A model generated the notes under the pieces. It saw only the letters and a list, made by a program, of their open reading frames with translations, searched no databases and was not told the origin of the DNA. Shown here one piece after another: positions 47,957 through 58,878 of a DNA stretch of 64,000 nucleotides. This DNA comes from Anisus vortex. Lineage: Eukaryota > Mollusca > Gastropoda > Planorbidae. The stretch lies in NCBI GenBank assembly GCA_949126835.1, contig OX421497.1, positions 17,300,823 to 17,364,822 of the forward strand, in the 5' to 3' direction. The first letter of the stretch is position 1, and each line of letters begins with the position of its first letter. The position numbers were made by a program, and so were the translations under genes.

Positions 47957-49862
47957 GTTCCTAAATCTCTAGACTCGACTAGTTCCTTAATATCTAGACT
48001 CGACTAGTTCCTAAATCTCTAGAAACGACTAGTTCCTAAATCTCTAGACTCGACTAGTTCCTAAATCTCTAGACACGACTAGTTCCTAAATCTCTAGACT
48101 CGACTAGTTCCTAAATCTCTAGACACGACTAGTTCCTAAATCTCTAGACTCGACTAGTTCCTAAATCTCTAGACTCGACTAGTTCCTAAATCTCTAGACA
48201 CGACTTGTTCCTAAATCTCTAGACTCGACTAGTTCCAATTATCTCTAGACTCGACTAGTTCCAATTATCTCTAGACTCGACTAGTTCCAATTATCTCTAG
48301 ACTCGACTAGTTCCTAAATCTCTAGACACGACTAGTTCCTAAATATCTAGACTCGGCTAGTTCCTAAATCTCTAGACTCGACTAGTTCCTAAATCTCTAG
48401 ACTCGACTAGTTCCTAAATCTCTAGACACGACTTGTTCCTAAATCTCTAGACTCGACTAGTTCCAATTATCTCTAGACTCGACTAGTTCCAATTATCTCT
48501 AGACTCGACTAGTTCCAATTATCTCTAGACTCGACTAGTTCCTAAATCTCTAGACTCGACGAGTTCCTAAATCTCTAGACACGACTTGTTCCTAAATCTC
48601 TAGACTCGACTAGTTCCAATTATCTCTAGACTCGACTAGTTCCTAAATCTCTAGACTCGGCTAGTTCCTAAATCTCTAGACTCGACTAGTTCCAATTATC
48701 TCTAGACTCGACTAGTTCCAATTATCTCTAGACTCGACTAGTTCCAATTATCTCTAGACTCGACTAGTTCCTAAATCTCTAGACTCGACGAGTTCCTAAA
48801 TCTCTAGACACGACTTGTTCCTAAATCTCTAGACTCGACTAGTTCCAATTATCTCTAGACTCGACTAGTTCCAATTATCTCTAGACTCGACTAGTTCCAA
48901 TTATCTCTAGACTCGACTAGTTCCTAAATCTCTAGACACGACTAGTTCCTAAATCTCTAGACTCGGCTAGTTCCTAAATCTCTAGACTCGACTAGTTCCT
49001 AAATCTCTAGACTCGACTAGTTCCTAAATCTCTAGACACGACTTGTTCCTAAATCTCTAGACTCGACTAGTTCCAATTATCTCTAGACTCGACTAGTTCC
49101 AATTATCTCTAGACTCGACTAGTTCCAATTATCTCTAGACTCGACTAGTTCCTAAATCTCTAGACTCGACGAGTTCCTAAATCTCTAGACACGACTTGTT
49201 CCTAAATCTCTAGACTCGACTAGTTCCAATTATCTCTAGACTCGACTAGTTCCTAAATTTCTAGACTCGACTAGTTCCTAAACTCTCTAGTCGACTAGTT
49301 CCTAACTCTCTAGACTCGACTAGTTCCTAAATCTCTAGACTCGACTAGTTCCTAAATCTCTAGACTCGACTAGTTCCTAAATCTCTAGACTCGACTAGTT
49401 CCTAAATCTCTAGACTCGACTAGTTCCTAAATCTCTAGACTCGACTAGTTCCTAAATCTCTAGACTCGACTAGTTCCTAAATCTCTAGACTCGACTAGTT
49501 CCTAAATCTCTAGACTCGACGTTCCTAAATCTCTAGACTCGACTAGTTCCTAAATCTCTAGACTCGACTAGTTCCTAAATCTCTAGACTCGACTAGTTCC
49601 TAAATCTCTAGACTCGACTAGTTACTAAATCTCTAGACTCGACTAGTTCCTAAATCTCTAGACTCGACTAGTTACTAAATCTCTAGACTCGACTAGTTCC
49701 TAAATCTCTAGACTCGACTAGTTCCTAAATCTCTAGACTCGACTAGTTCCTAAATCTCTAGACTCGACTAGTTCCTAAATCTCTAGACTCGACTAGTTAC
49801 TAAATCTCTAGACTCGACTAGTTACTAAATCTCTAGACTCGACTAGTTACTAAATCTCTAGT
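47957..49862. repeat. 25-26-bp minisatellite, about 76 units, with about 610-bp higher-order period
   Basis: Two unit types: 25 bp with CTAGTTCCTAAATCTCTAGA and 26 bp with CTAGTTCCAATTATCTCTAG, both followed by CTCGA. Almost every unit has TCTAGA and ACTAGT. The rare variant CGACTTGTTC occurs at 48201, 48429, 48582, 48811, 49039 and 49192, so the first three positions repeat 610 bp later. The right third (49.3-49.86 kb) is nearly uniform 25-bp units. Confidence 0.98.
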
Positions 49863-50930
49863 TTATATTTTTCTCAACCCTTGTTTGCTTTTTTAATTAA
49901 TATCAGTGTTTCGAGTCTATTCCTGCTCTTTCTACTCAGTCTACACACGGTTCGCCCCAAACGTTGCAGTGTATGTCTACTCTAACATTGCCAGTTGTCT
50001 CTATTTATCTATTGTATGTCTTCATGTCTACTCGTCCACTGTCAGCTGGCTATATAATATATTCTTTATATGTCTTTATGTCCCCCATTATCTGTTACAA
50101 CATGTTGTTAACTACCAATTCATCCATGACTAGTCTATCTGCTCCTTCTTGCAGTGTGTACGATTTCTTTAAATTTTTACCAAATACTTGCTACCTCGAT
50201 CTAATCCTCCTCCTCATACACCTCTACCTCCTATTACCCCCAACCGCTAACTTTTTTTTCGGAACGTCGGTGCACCCCTCTTTACCCGCCCCTCCCCCAA
50301 CTCTCCATATTAGATCAAGCGTAAATGTAACAAAACTGTTATTTGTAACTTTGAAGAAGAAAAAAAAGCGGTAGCGTGGTCTATACTAGACCACTCTATT
50401 TGGAAATAACGGTACATTTATTTGTGATTGATTCGTTTCTTGTATACACTAAATAGCAGACGAGGATCATGCTTTTTCATTTCTCGTTGGCTCCTTGATT
50501 GGAAGTGTTGATAAGAACTTCGCTCTAAATGAAAAGAGAAAGACACTATTGCCAGAGGTTATTTAGAAACTAATAACAAGAAGTGGGAGGTGTTATGGTT
50601 AGCTGACGTTCTATAAGGATCGAAACTTGTAGAATCAATCAATCTATCCAAGTCTAGCAGAGATTATTTACAAGAAGGAGTTCAGTTTTAATTTACCTCT
50701 GGCACGATAGCGTTCAAAAGGAAAGGTAACAATTTTATGTTTCGTGCTGTTATTGTGTTTTTTTTTAAATTACCATTCGAGTAAAGTTGTTATGTTTTTG
50801 CATACTATTGTAAATACCAATATCATATTTAGTGGTCAACGGAATGAGCGCTACTTTGTTAACACGAATGTTTTGATTTGGATTGTGTTATTATTTTCAC
50901 TCGAGTTCTAACAACATCAAAGACATCGGG
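49863..50930. other. Unique sequence, nothing recognised
   Basis: Overlapping frames of 75 and 136 codons (49906-50374) are hydrophobic and Y/S/L-rich, share no known motif and are unsupported. Confidence 0.45.
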
Positions 50931-51245
50931 CTTCAACTATAGGTTAGCTATACACTGACCTTAGGCGTGATGTCTTCATTGGTCATCAACTATAGGTTAG
51001 CTATACACTGACCTTAGGCGTGATGTCTTCATTGGTCATCAACTATAGGTTAGCTATACACTGACCTTAGGCGTGATGTCTTCATTGGTCATCAACTATA
51101 GGTTAGCAATACACTGACCTTAGCTGTGATGTCTTCATTGGTCATCAACTATAGGTTAGCTATATACTGACCTTAGCTGTGATGTCTTCATTGGTCATCA
51201 ACTATAGGTTAGCTATTCACTGACCTTAGGTGTGATGTCTTCATC
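50931..51245. repeat. 53-bp tandem repeat, about six units
   Basis: Unit contains ATCAACTATAGGTTAGCTAT, ACACTGACCTTAGGCGTGAT and GTCTTCATTGGTC. Units 4-6 carry TTAGCTGTG or TTAGGTGTG variants. Confidence 0.96.
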
Positions 51246-51836
51246 GGGCCTCTTTCGGACACAAATGACTTCTATTTCACTGGCCTATAGGTAATTAAAT
51301 ATCCAAGGAGAAGTGTTTGTTTCACATGTGTAAAAACGTATTTAATTGTGTGTTTCTACCTAATAAACGGAAGATTTTGGAAGCGATTCAGAATCGTACA
51401 TATGAACGTGATTCAAAGTAAAAACGTTTTGAGGTGGGTATCGTTAGGGTTTAAACTCCAACATTTCGCCAACTTTATTGTCTCATCTTTTTACTTTTAC
51501 TCTACGCTTTTTAAACTAAGTTGTAATTTCTGCCGACCACCATTCTATTATTTTCAGTGTTAGTTGTGGCCACATAGAACACTATTTGCTGGTGTAACTG
51601 TTGGCTTTCCTTATAGAGAAACCCGCCAATGAACTGAACTATTCGAGGATAATATTAAGTCTACTGCAGATTTTCTAACAAATTAATTCTTTTAGTGTTC
51701 CGAATTGTGTTCTATAGCTTATGTTCCAAAATGTCAAATATAGGTCATGAAATTTGATTGATTTTTTTAGATATTTGGAATAAACACCGAATTAATTTTA
51801 TTTTTTTTACACGAATTTCCACATTTTCGTCTGCTG
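51246..51836. other. Unique sequence, nothing recognised
   Basis: The 71-codon plus frame at 51348-51563 has no recognisable domain. Confidence 0.45.
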
Positions 51837-51943
51837 TTCGTTGTCTGTATTCTGTAACCGTCGTCAGCGCATAGAACTGTCAACAATGGGATATGCGCTA
51901 TATAAGCACCATTGTGATTATTATTATTATTATTATGTCTGTT
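51837..51943 (+). mobile_element. LINE 3' UTR fragment with hairpin and (ATT)n tail
   Basis: Shares TTCGTTGTCTG, TATTCTGTAAC, GCGCATAGAACTGTCA and GGGATATGCGCTATATAAGC with 59.64-59.72 kb. GCGCATA (51867-51873) pairs with TATGCGC (51892-51898). It ends in an (ATT)n run. No coding part is preserved. Confidence 0.75.
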
Positions 51944-52818
51944 TGCACCATCACATTTTGTAATCACCAGTTGTATAAAAGATACCTTGTTTATTTGTTT
52001 GTTTGTGACATCCCGTCACCTATGGGCACTGACACTGCCAACACTGACACTGCCAATGATATCTAGGCTGGGATACAATCATGGACTGAACACTTTTATC
52101 TGACATTGATTCTCTTTTCAACCACAGCGCGAAGGGAAAAATAGGTTGTGGGGATTTGTTTTTTAAAGAAAGGATGCAATGATTGGAGGGTGGGGGGGGG
52201 GGGTGCATCAGTTCTCAACCTATCCAGGCGTGAAGCTATTCAATTCATCGTCACATATTTCAAGGGCGACAGCCAAGCATCAAAACAAAGGGCCGGTAAC
52301 CCTAATGGAGATATTTCATAATAAAATCTGACATCACAATGTGACAGACAAACATCATGTATTTTATATTTTAATATTTAGACTGAAGAGGAGCAAAGAG
52401 CATAATGGAAACGTAAAAAAATATATTCAACAAAATAGAACATTTCTATAGGCCTCTACAACACATAAGACACTATATTTAGGCCTACTCCAATTTTTCC
52501 CGTATGCTACATTTATGTACTCGTTGTTAGAGGCAAGGATATTAAAGTTTTATTCTAGATATTGGAAACTAAATCAGATGGTCTAGTTTTTACCTGGGTA
52601 TAAATTAATATTGGGTCTGGATTGAAAGATTTTTTGTAAACGTGAGTACAATTTCTTACGCAATACTGTCTACAAAGAGTAGAAATTTTAAAGAAAGTTG
52701 CCGTGGCCATTATATACTATAAAAGAGTGTCTCAAACAATGCCAGGTGGTTGTATTGATTTGTATTATTCTTATCAATATAAAGAAATATGTTTTCTTTA
52801 AGACCTGGATTTAAATCT
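51944..52818. other. Unique sequence, nothing recognised
   Basis: G run near 52191-52203. No coding similarity. Confidence 0.5.
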
Positions 52819-52892
52819 TAGCCCAGTGTGTTCAAAACTCTCATAGCCCATTGTGTTCAAAACTCTCTTAGCCCAGTGTGTTCAAAACTCGA
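52819..52892. repeat. 25-bp tandem repeat, three units
   Basis: TAGCCCAGTGTGTTCAAAAC starts at 52819, 52844 and 52869. Confidence 0.9.
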
Positions 52893-52944
52893 GTGATACC
52901 AGTTTGAAACACTTGACAGAGACAACCAAATTGGAATTACTGAC

Positions 52945-53335
52945 AATATATCATCATCATAAGTTGACATGCCGGATGACGTAGGCGATCATGTCTTTCC
53001 ACCTATCTTTTATTCTAGCAAACTCCAACATTTCTTTTGTTCCTGCCATGCCAGGCCATTCCGTTAGATCATCTAGTATCTTCTTTCTCTGTCTTCCTCT
53101 GCGTTTCTTTCCCTTCAGCTTTCCAGTTATTATGATGTTTTCTATGTTTTCCTTTCTAATTATGTGGACTACTAACGTTAATTTTTTCTTCATGATCTTT
53201 AGAATTATTTCTCTGTTAGCGTTTAACATTTCTAGCTCCTACACATTAGATATTTTCTCTGTCCATGCCACTCGTTGCATTCTTCTATAGAGCCACATCT
53301 CTGCACTTTCCAAATATGCAGTCATTTTTTTATAC
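52945..53335 (-). pseudogene. LINE reverse transcriptase C-terminus, broken
   Basis: The minus-strand frame ending at 52957 (90 codons from 53229) contains ITGKLKGKKRRGRQRKKIL, then DDLTEW, RIKDRWKDMIAYVIRH and a stop. This is the recognisable C-terminal end of a LINE ORF2 (TGKxxGxRxRGRxRxxxxDDLxxW ... RWkxMIaxV). The same frame continues upstream to about 53335 (EMWLYRRMQRVAWTEK), but an in-frame TAG at 53241-53239 interrupts it. After the stop, a short (ATG)n-like tail (TATGATGATGATA) marks the 3' end. RT catalytic motifs are missing. The upstream side stops where the 13-bp array begins. Confidence 0.85.
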
Positions 53336-54222
53336 TAACAAATATACTGAAAATATATACTGACAATATATACTGACAATATACACTGACTATATATACT
53401 GACAATATACACTGAAAATATATACTGACAATATGTATAGGCCTACCGACAATATAAACAGACAATATATTCTGACAGTATGTATAGGCCTACTGACAAT
53501 ATACACTGACAATATACACTGACAATATACACTGACAATATACACTGACAATATATACTGACAATATATACTGATAATATGTATAGGCCTACTAACAATA
53601 TACACTGACAATATATACTGACAATATGTATAGGCCTACTGACAATATAGCCTACACTGACAATATATACTGACAATATACACTGACAATATACGCTGAC
53701 AAAATACACTGATAATATATACTGACAATATGTATAGGCCTACTGACAAGATACACTGACAATATATACTGACAATATAAACTGACAATATGTATAGGCC
53801 TATTAACAATATACACTGACAATATAGGCTATACTGACAATTTGTATAGGCCTACTGACAATATACACTTACAATCTATACTAACAATATTCACTGACAA
53901 TATACACTGACAATATACACTGACAATTCACACTGACAATATATTTTGACAACATATACTGACAATATATACTGACAATATATACTGAAAATATATACTG
54001 ACAATATACGCTGACAATATACACTGACAATATACACTGAAAATATATACTGACAATATATACTGACAATATTTACTGACAATATATACTGAGAATATAT
54101 ACTGACAATATATACTGACAATATACACTGAAAATATATACTGACAATATATACTGACAATATATACTGACAATATACACTGACAATATAAACTGACAAT
54201 ATATACTGACAATACAAACGTT
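53336..54222. repeat. 13-bp minisatellite, about 65 units
   Basis: Unit ACTGACAATATAC with ATAT/ACAC variants. Several units carry an insert GTATAGGCCTACTGACAA, which spreads the AGGCCTA octamer core. Minus frames of 62-185 codons encode repeats of the type SVYIV and are artefacts. Confidence 0.95.
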
Positions 54223-54283
54223 TGCATATAAAAAATCTTTTTAAAAAAAGAAAATGATCTTCACTTATGATATTTATAGTAAA

Positions 54284-54444
54284 AGTGTAGCAAGTAGCCA
54301 AGTAAAAGTGTAGCCTGTAGCCAAGTAAAAGTGTAGCAAGTAGCCAAGTAAAAGTGTAGCAAGTAGCCAAGTAAAAGTGTAGCAAGTAGCCAAGTAAAAG
54401 TGTAGCAAGTAGCCAAGTAAAAGTGTAGCAAGTAGCCAAGTAAA
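54284..54444. repeat. 23-bp tandem repeat, seven units
   Basis: AAGTAAAAGTGTAGCAAGTA then GCC, period 23 (AGTAAAAG at 54301 and 54324); one unit has CCTG for CAAG. Confidence 0.95.
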
Positions 54445-54638
54445 TCATTTTTAAATCAACCTTAAGTTGTTTTATCCTGAATTTCTTACAAATTCAGAAT
54501 GAAGTTAATTCATTATAAAAATCTGCAACGAAACAATTATTACTTTATCTGAGTTTATATTTGAATTATGAAACATGTCTCTGCACCCCCCTTCCCTCAA
54601 TCAAAATTAAGAACAACTAATTCAAATGTAGAAGATAT

Positions 54639-54693
54639 AGCAGTAAAGTTCCTTCCAGACCAAATTGATCCATAGGGCCGTAGGGCCGGTGAA
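54639..54693 (-). mobile_element. SINE family A, tail part of an interrupted copy
   Basis: GTAAAGTTCCTTCCAGACCA, then AATTGATCCATAGGGCC and GGTGAA match the tail of family A. The match stops at GGTGAA (54688-54693) and resumes with GGTGAAGCAGCGTTCACC at 55123, so the two pieces are one SINE interrupted by 429 bp. Confidence 0.8.
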
Positions 54694-55122
54694 ACCACAG
54701 AATAAATATATATTGATACTTATTTGCAATGTCCTGTTCATCAAATCTACAATTTCGAACACCCAAAGCTAATGTTTCAGGCAAAGGGTTCAAAGGCTGT
54801 TGTGTAATAAACTGCAACAATGATGCGAAAACGATTGATTATTGTAGAAATAAGCATGTCAAACTACATGGCTTTCCTGACCCCGTAAAGGATAAACAAC
54901 TGTAACTTGTAACCTCATATTACTTAAAATTAGTAGCCTTGCTTTAGTCCTAAACTTGCTAAGAGTAGATATCAGTAATAAATTAAGCCTTTCTCATCTT
55001 ACTATAGACTAGTAGCGTTTCTAGTGACCGCTCCCGTAAAAAAAAAAATGTCGGAAGCCGAGCTTCACTTTTAGTGACTGCGCATATAGGAATTGCGCAT
55101 TCTGTTCTATACCTATTCTGTA
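54694..55122 (+). mobile_element. 429-bp TIR element carrying a THAP fragment, inserted in a SINE
   Basis: Flanked by GGTGAA on both sides, a sequence present once in uninterrupted SINE copies such as 13.1 kb. It therefore looks like a target duplication of 6 bp, or a worn 8-bp one. Near the ends, ACAGAATAAATATA (54697-54710) and the reverse complement of 55108-55121, ACAGAATAGGTATA, match at 12 of 14 positions. The interior encodes a short THAP-like frame. THAP domains are known as the DNA-binding part of P-element transposases, which make 8-bp duplications. A non-autonomous P-like element is therefore the leading hypothesis, unproven. Confidence 0.6.
54729..54905 (+). CDS. THAP zinc-finger domain, N-terminal half (fragment, 58 codons)
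   Basis: ATG at 54729, TAA at 54903. The reading contains CCVINCNN (residues 24-31) followed by VKLHGFPDP (44-52). This fits the start of a THAP domain: C-x(2-4)-C, then the conserved H-x-FP block. The second zinc pair (C-x2-H) and the AVPTF-type end are absent. The frame stops soon after FP, where CAACT|GTAACT could be a splice donor, so this may be a first exon rather than a whole protein. THAP domains bind DNA in P-element transposases and in host transcription factors. It lies inside the 429-bp TIR element. It is too short for the Prodigal-like ORF cut-off usually applied. A chance match is unlikely given both motifs in order, but function is doubtful. Confidence 0.6.
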   Translation: MSCSSNLQFRTPKANVSGKGFKGCCVINCNNDAKTIDYCRNKHVKLHGFPDPVKDKQL

Positions 55123-55338
55123 GGTGAAGCAGCGTTCACCGGTTTCTGTGGCCATGGCATATTAGTAGATGTGTGGCCAGTACAATGCTCAGCCGCCTTT
55201 ACTTTACCCTTAACTATTGTCAGGTATCCATCAGAGCTGGTCACCCTTCAATCCCGGAAACAAAATTCTAGTCTTAACCAGGATTCGAACACGGTATCTT
55301 CGGATCGCCAGTCGCACGCGCTGCCGCTCGGCTACCTG
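55123..55338 (-). mobile_element. SINE family A, head and body part of the interrupted copy
   Basis: Minus strand: head GGTAGCCGAGCGGCAGCGCG (A box), B box GTGTTCGAATCC, then body with a deletion of the usual GAGTCTACCC segment (the AGCTCTGATGG block is still present), ending at GGTGAACGCTGCTTCACC. Continues in 54639-54693. The head end merges directly into the 24-bp array. Confidence 0.85.
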
Positions 55339-55558
55339 TAGAAGATATAACCTCGTCAAATGCAGAAAATATAAGCTGGTCAAATGTAGAAGATATAATC
55401 TGGTCAAATGTAGAAGATATAATATGGTCCAATGTAGAAAATATAATCTGGTCAAATGTAGAATATATAATCTGGTCAAATGTAGAAGATATAATATGGT
55501 CCAATGTAGAATATATAATGTGGTCAAATGTAGAAGATATAATCAGCTGGTCTAATGA
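55339..55558. repeat. 24-bp tandem repeat, about nine units
   Basis: Unit contains TCAAATGTAGAAGATATAAT then CTGG, with ATGGTCC and AATATA variants. Frames of 76-112 codons run from the SINE into the array because 24 is a multiple of three; these are artefacts. Confidence 0.95.
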
Positions 55559-55564
55559 ACATAT

Positions 55565-55757
55565 ATTTATCTACATAATGTCTATATAATGTTCACGCAA
55601 TTTTTACATAATTTCAACAAAATGTCTGCATAATGTCTACATAATGTCTATATAATGTCTATATAATGTCTACATAATGTCTACATAATGTCTACATAAT
55701 GTCTATATAATGTCTACATAATCTCTACATAATGTCTACATAATGTCTACATAATTT
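55565..55757. repeat. 12-bp tandem repeat, about 16 units
   Basis: Unit ATAATGTCTACA with TATATAATGTC variants; the first units are diverged. Confidence 0.93.
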
Positions 55758-55763
55758 GTCTAG

Positions 55764-55912
55764 GAAAGAAAATGATTCCATCAGTCTCTCCATGAACTTA
55801 TCAATTAGACTCGGCCTTGTTGAAGACATCAACTCAGATCTTGGGCATCTAAACATTATTACATCTTCTCTCAAGCAGAAGTTTACAATAATAAGATACA
55901 TCATTATATCAT
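55764..55912 (+). other. Candidate internal exon (149 bp), unrecognised
   Basis: Non-repetitive stretch preceded by TTTGTCTAG (acceptor-like) and followed by ATCAT|GTAAGT, a textbook donor. One frame is open throughout and reads about 49 residues, including IRLGLVEDINSDLGHLN and LKQKFTIIRYII. No family is recognised. The acceptor sits at the end of the 12-bp array, which supplies a T-rich lead by chance. Could be a real exon, a transposon exon or coincidence. Confidence 0.25.
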
Positions 55913-58626
55913 GTAAGTCAATGTTTGCTTTATATTAGAATTATTACAGACTTATTTATAAGAATAAATTTATTTCAATCTAATTATTGGCAGTTTGAGC
56001 CTAGTTTTATTAAATTTTTATAATGGTTTTAATTTAAATTAAGGTGATTTTCCTACAACTTATTTACATCCAAAATGTCACTCTTGAAGAAAATGATCTT
56101 ATATAAATGACGTCATAGTGTAGTGTTTGAACTTTGAACTCTATTTCTTTCTAGATACTTGATAGATAAATATTTTTAGGTTAAAATTTAACTTTTTATT
56201 TAGTATTACCACATTGATTTTTAACCTTCTTTCCTATAATACAAGCGTATCTGATTATTTCACTTAATTGCATACCTTTCTAAATTGAATAAGAATTAAT
56301 TATTCGTATAATGATTATGTTCACAAGTAAGATTTAAGGTTAAATAAACATGAAAGGAATCAGTTACCTACATCAAAATGTTTCATTTAAAAGTATTCAT
56401 TTATTTTTGGACAGAAATGAATTAGGCATGAACATGAAACCTGTCTGTAAAAAAGAATTATCTTAAGGTTGAATTAACATTAGATTTTTTAAATATATTT
56501 TAGCTTAAATATAGCTTAGTTATATACTCTAGCGATATAAAAGTTAAATATATAGTTCCTTCTACTGTGAGTCTATTTATGTGTTTGTGAATGTGGGTGT
56601 GTTTTATGCGACATTTAGGCCTATCATGTTCAATAATCTCTAGAACATGGTGTCCATTTTCATTTTGAAAAACTTTCCTTCTAAGAAAGTAATACTGTAA
56701 TACTATGTACTAATTGTCGTGTGCACCCCAATCCCATGTACATCTATACAAATGAATGCATGACTAGAATACCCCCATCCCATCTCAAGCGAAAGCTAAT
56801 AAAGAAAGAATGAAAAACTCTCCAGAAAATGAAACATTTATATAATAGACACTCACTTAACTAACTAGCAGTGTCAACAATCATTCAATGGGTTTTACCA
56901 AAAACCTAACTCTGGCATTCAAACGTTGAGTGTGTTTCTCTGTGTATGTGTATGTGTGTATGTATGTATGTGCGTGTGTGTACCTCAAAGCTTAAAGAAC
57001 GCTCCCCTTCTGTACTCTTGCTATATCCACGGCAGTAATCCTCCACCCCTACCCCACCCATAACTTATCGGGGGGGGGGGGGGCTCATCTGACCTCCATT
57101 CACTAGACTTCATAATGTGGTTTGTCAATATTGTTTGGTTGAATGGGCCCCGGCGGTGTTTTTTTTTTTCAGAGTTTTTGTAGCTGTGTGTTTTTATGAA
57201 GTTCACTTCTATTTGTCCAAGCTTGCCATTGAAGAGCACTCTCTTACCGCCATAATGTCACAACACTTTAACTAAAAGGAAGAACGCGATATTCAGTTTT
57301 GTGTGTATGTAAACGCCCCCCAGTTCATCCCTAGACATCCCTTTCTCTATATACCCGCCCCTCGCCCCATGCCCTACAATTCTCCTACCCAGGTAATTGT
57401 TAAAAATTGTATCTGCTAACTTCCATTTTCTCTTATTTTAATTCAAGAAAATTTCGTTTTTTTTGTGGTTGTAAAAAAGAAAGAAAGAGAAAGAAAAGAA
57501 GGAAGAAAAAAAATGGAGAGAAAATTACAGTTATTGTAAAAAAGCACATATTTGAAATTTGAAACATTACAGATATTGCTAGCACCCTGGGGTCATAATC
57601 GTCTTGCGTTTGTATTCTATTTCTTCCATGCCCGTCATCTATTGAGCCCTAGAGCGAGGGGGAGAAAGAAACAAACACATCTTACATTATTTGTGAGTGG
57701 AGGGAAACTGAGGGGTAAAAACCAATGAATAACAATATGGTTTTGGTGAATTGCTTGGTGCGTTCATCGTATTGGACTACAACAATGTCGCTCTATCCTT
57801 TCCTGATGTTTAGTAGAAAAAGTTTCCATTCTTAAAAAGTGTGTTTATATTTTGTGTATGAGTTGCATCTGTCACCAGTCCCCCTCAAAAAAAAAAAAAA
57901 AAAAAAAAAATCTCAGATCTCAGGTGAGCCAATTTTGTTGGGGGGGGGGGGGGGGAGAAGTGCCCGATATCCCCCCCCCTTTTCTGTTTTCTTTGAGTTG
58001 CGTTTGCTAATGTCTACACTAACATGCATGGCTCTCAGGGGGAAACGAAGAAGGGGTTTGAAAGGTGTTATCAATTATACGCGCGATTTTCAGAAATGAA
58101 ATGGCATTGTCATTTCTGTAACTTGTTAAAAAGATTTTGAATATTTGATTAGGTGTAACATTTTTCCTATATAGTTCATCCAAACTTCCTCCCCACCCCC
58201 GATCCCCCCCCCCCCGCCAAAAAGAAAAGCAGCTTTTGCCTTAATAAGGAACAATTATTAGAAGTTCAAACTGTATATAAGAAAATCAACATATACGGAC
58301 AGGTGGTCAGATTTATTGACCAAATTGAAGTATCAAAAGGCAGATGGGTTTTATTGGTTTAAAATTGTATGCTTTGTTTTGTATCAGATCACATTTTGCC
58401 ATTTTATTTGTAATAAAAAAAAACTGTTGTCTTTGTATTATTATCTTTAGAAATGCACGTCCCTAAAAAAACAATCATTAATTGCAACATCTATTTTTAA
58501 TTTAACCTTAAAATTAATTGAACAGTTGCTTTATTCTTTTTCCCAAAGTCGTTTGTGTCTTTTTTTTCTGCAATGCTTTTTCACAATTGAAGTTTTGAAA
58601 TAAAATTGTAGAATATATCAAGATTT
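55913..58626. other. Unique sequence with homopolymer runs, nothing recognised
   Basis: G runs near 57070-57083 and 57940-57955, a poly(A) run at 57887-57910 and C runs near 57970 and 58205. Frames of 72 and 86 codons cover these runs and are spurious. No repeats longer than these and no coding similarity. Confidence 0.5.
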
Positions 58627-58878
58627 ATTGTTAGCTACAGCGGAAGAAGTCTTAGATTACACATCTAAGTTTGATTAATTGTTAGCTACAGCGGAAGAAG
58701 TCTTAGATTACACATCTAAGTTTGATTAATTGTTAGCTACAGCGGAAGAAGTTTTAGATTACACATCTAAGTTTAATTAATTGTTAGCTACAGCGGAAGA
58801 AGTCTTACATTACACATCTAAGTTTAGTTAATAGTTAGCTACAGCGGAAGAAGTCTTACATTACACATCTAAGTTTGC
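58627..58878. repeat. 51-bp tandem repeat, five units, each with a small inverted repeat
   Basis: TTGTTAGCTACAGCGGAAGA, then AGTCTTAGATTACACATCTAAG and TTTGATTAA. CTTAGAT and ATCTAAG form a 7-bp inverted repeat around TACAC in units 1-2. Unit 3 changes the outermost pair, and units 4-5 change G to C within the left arm. Confidence 0.95.
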
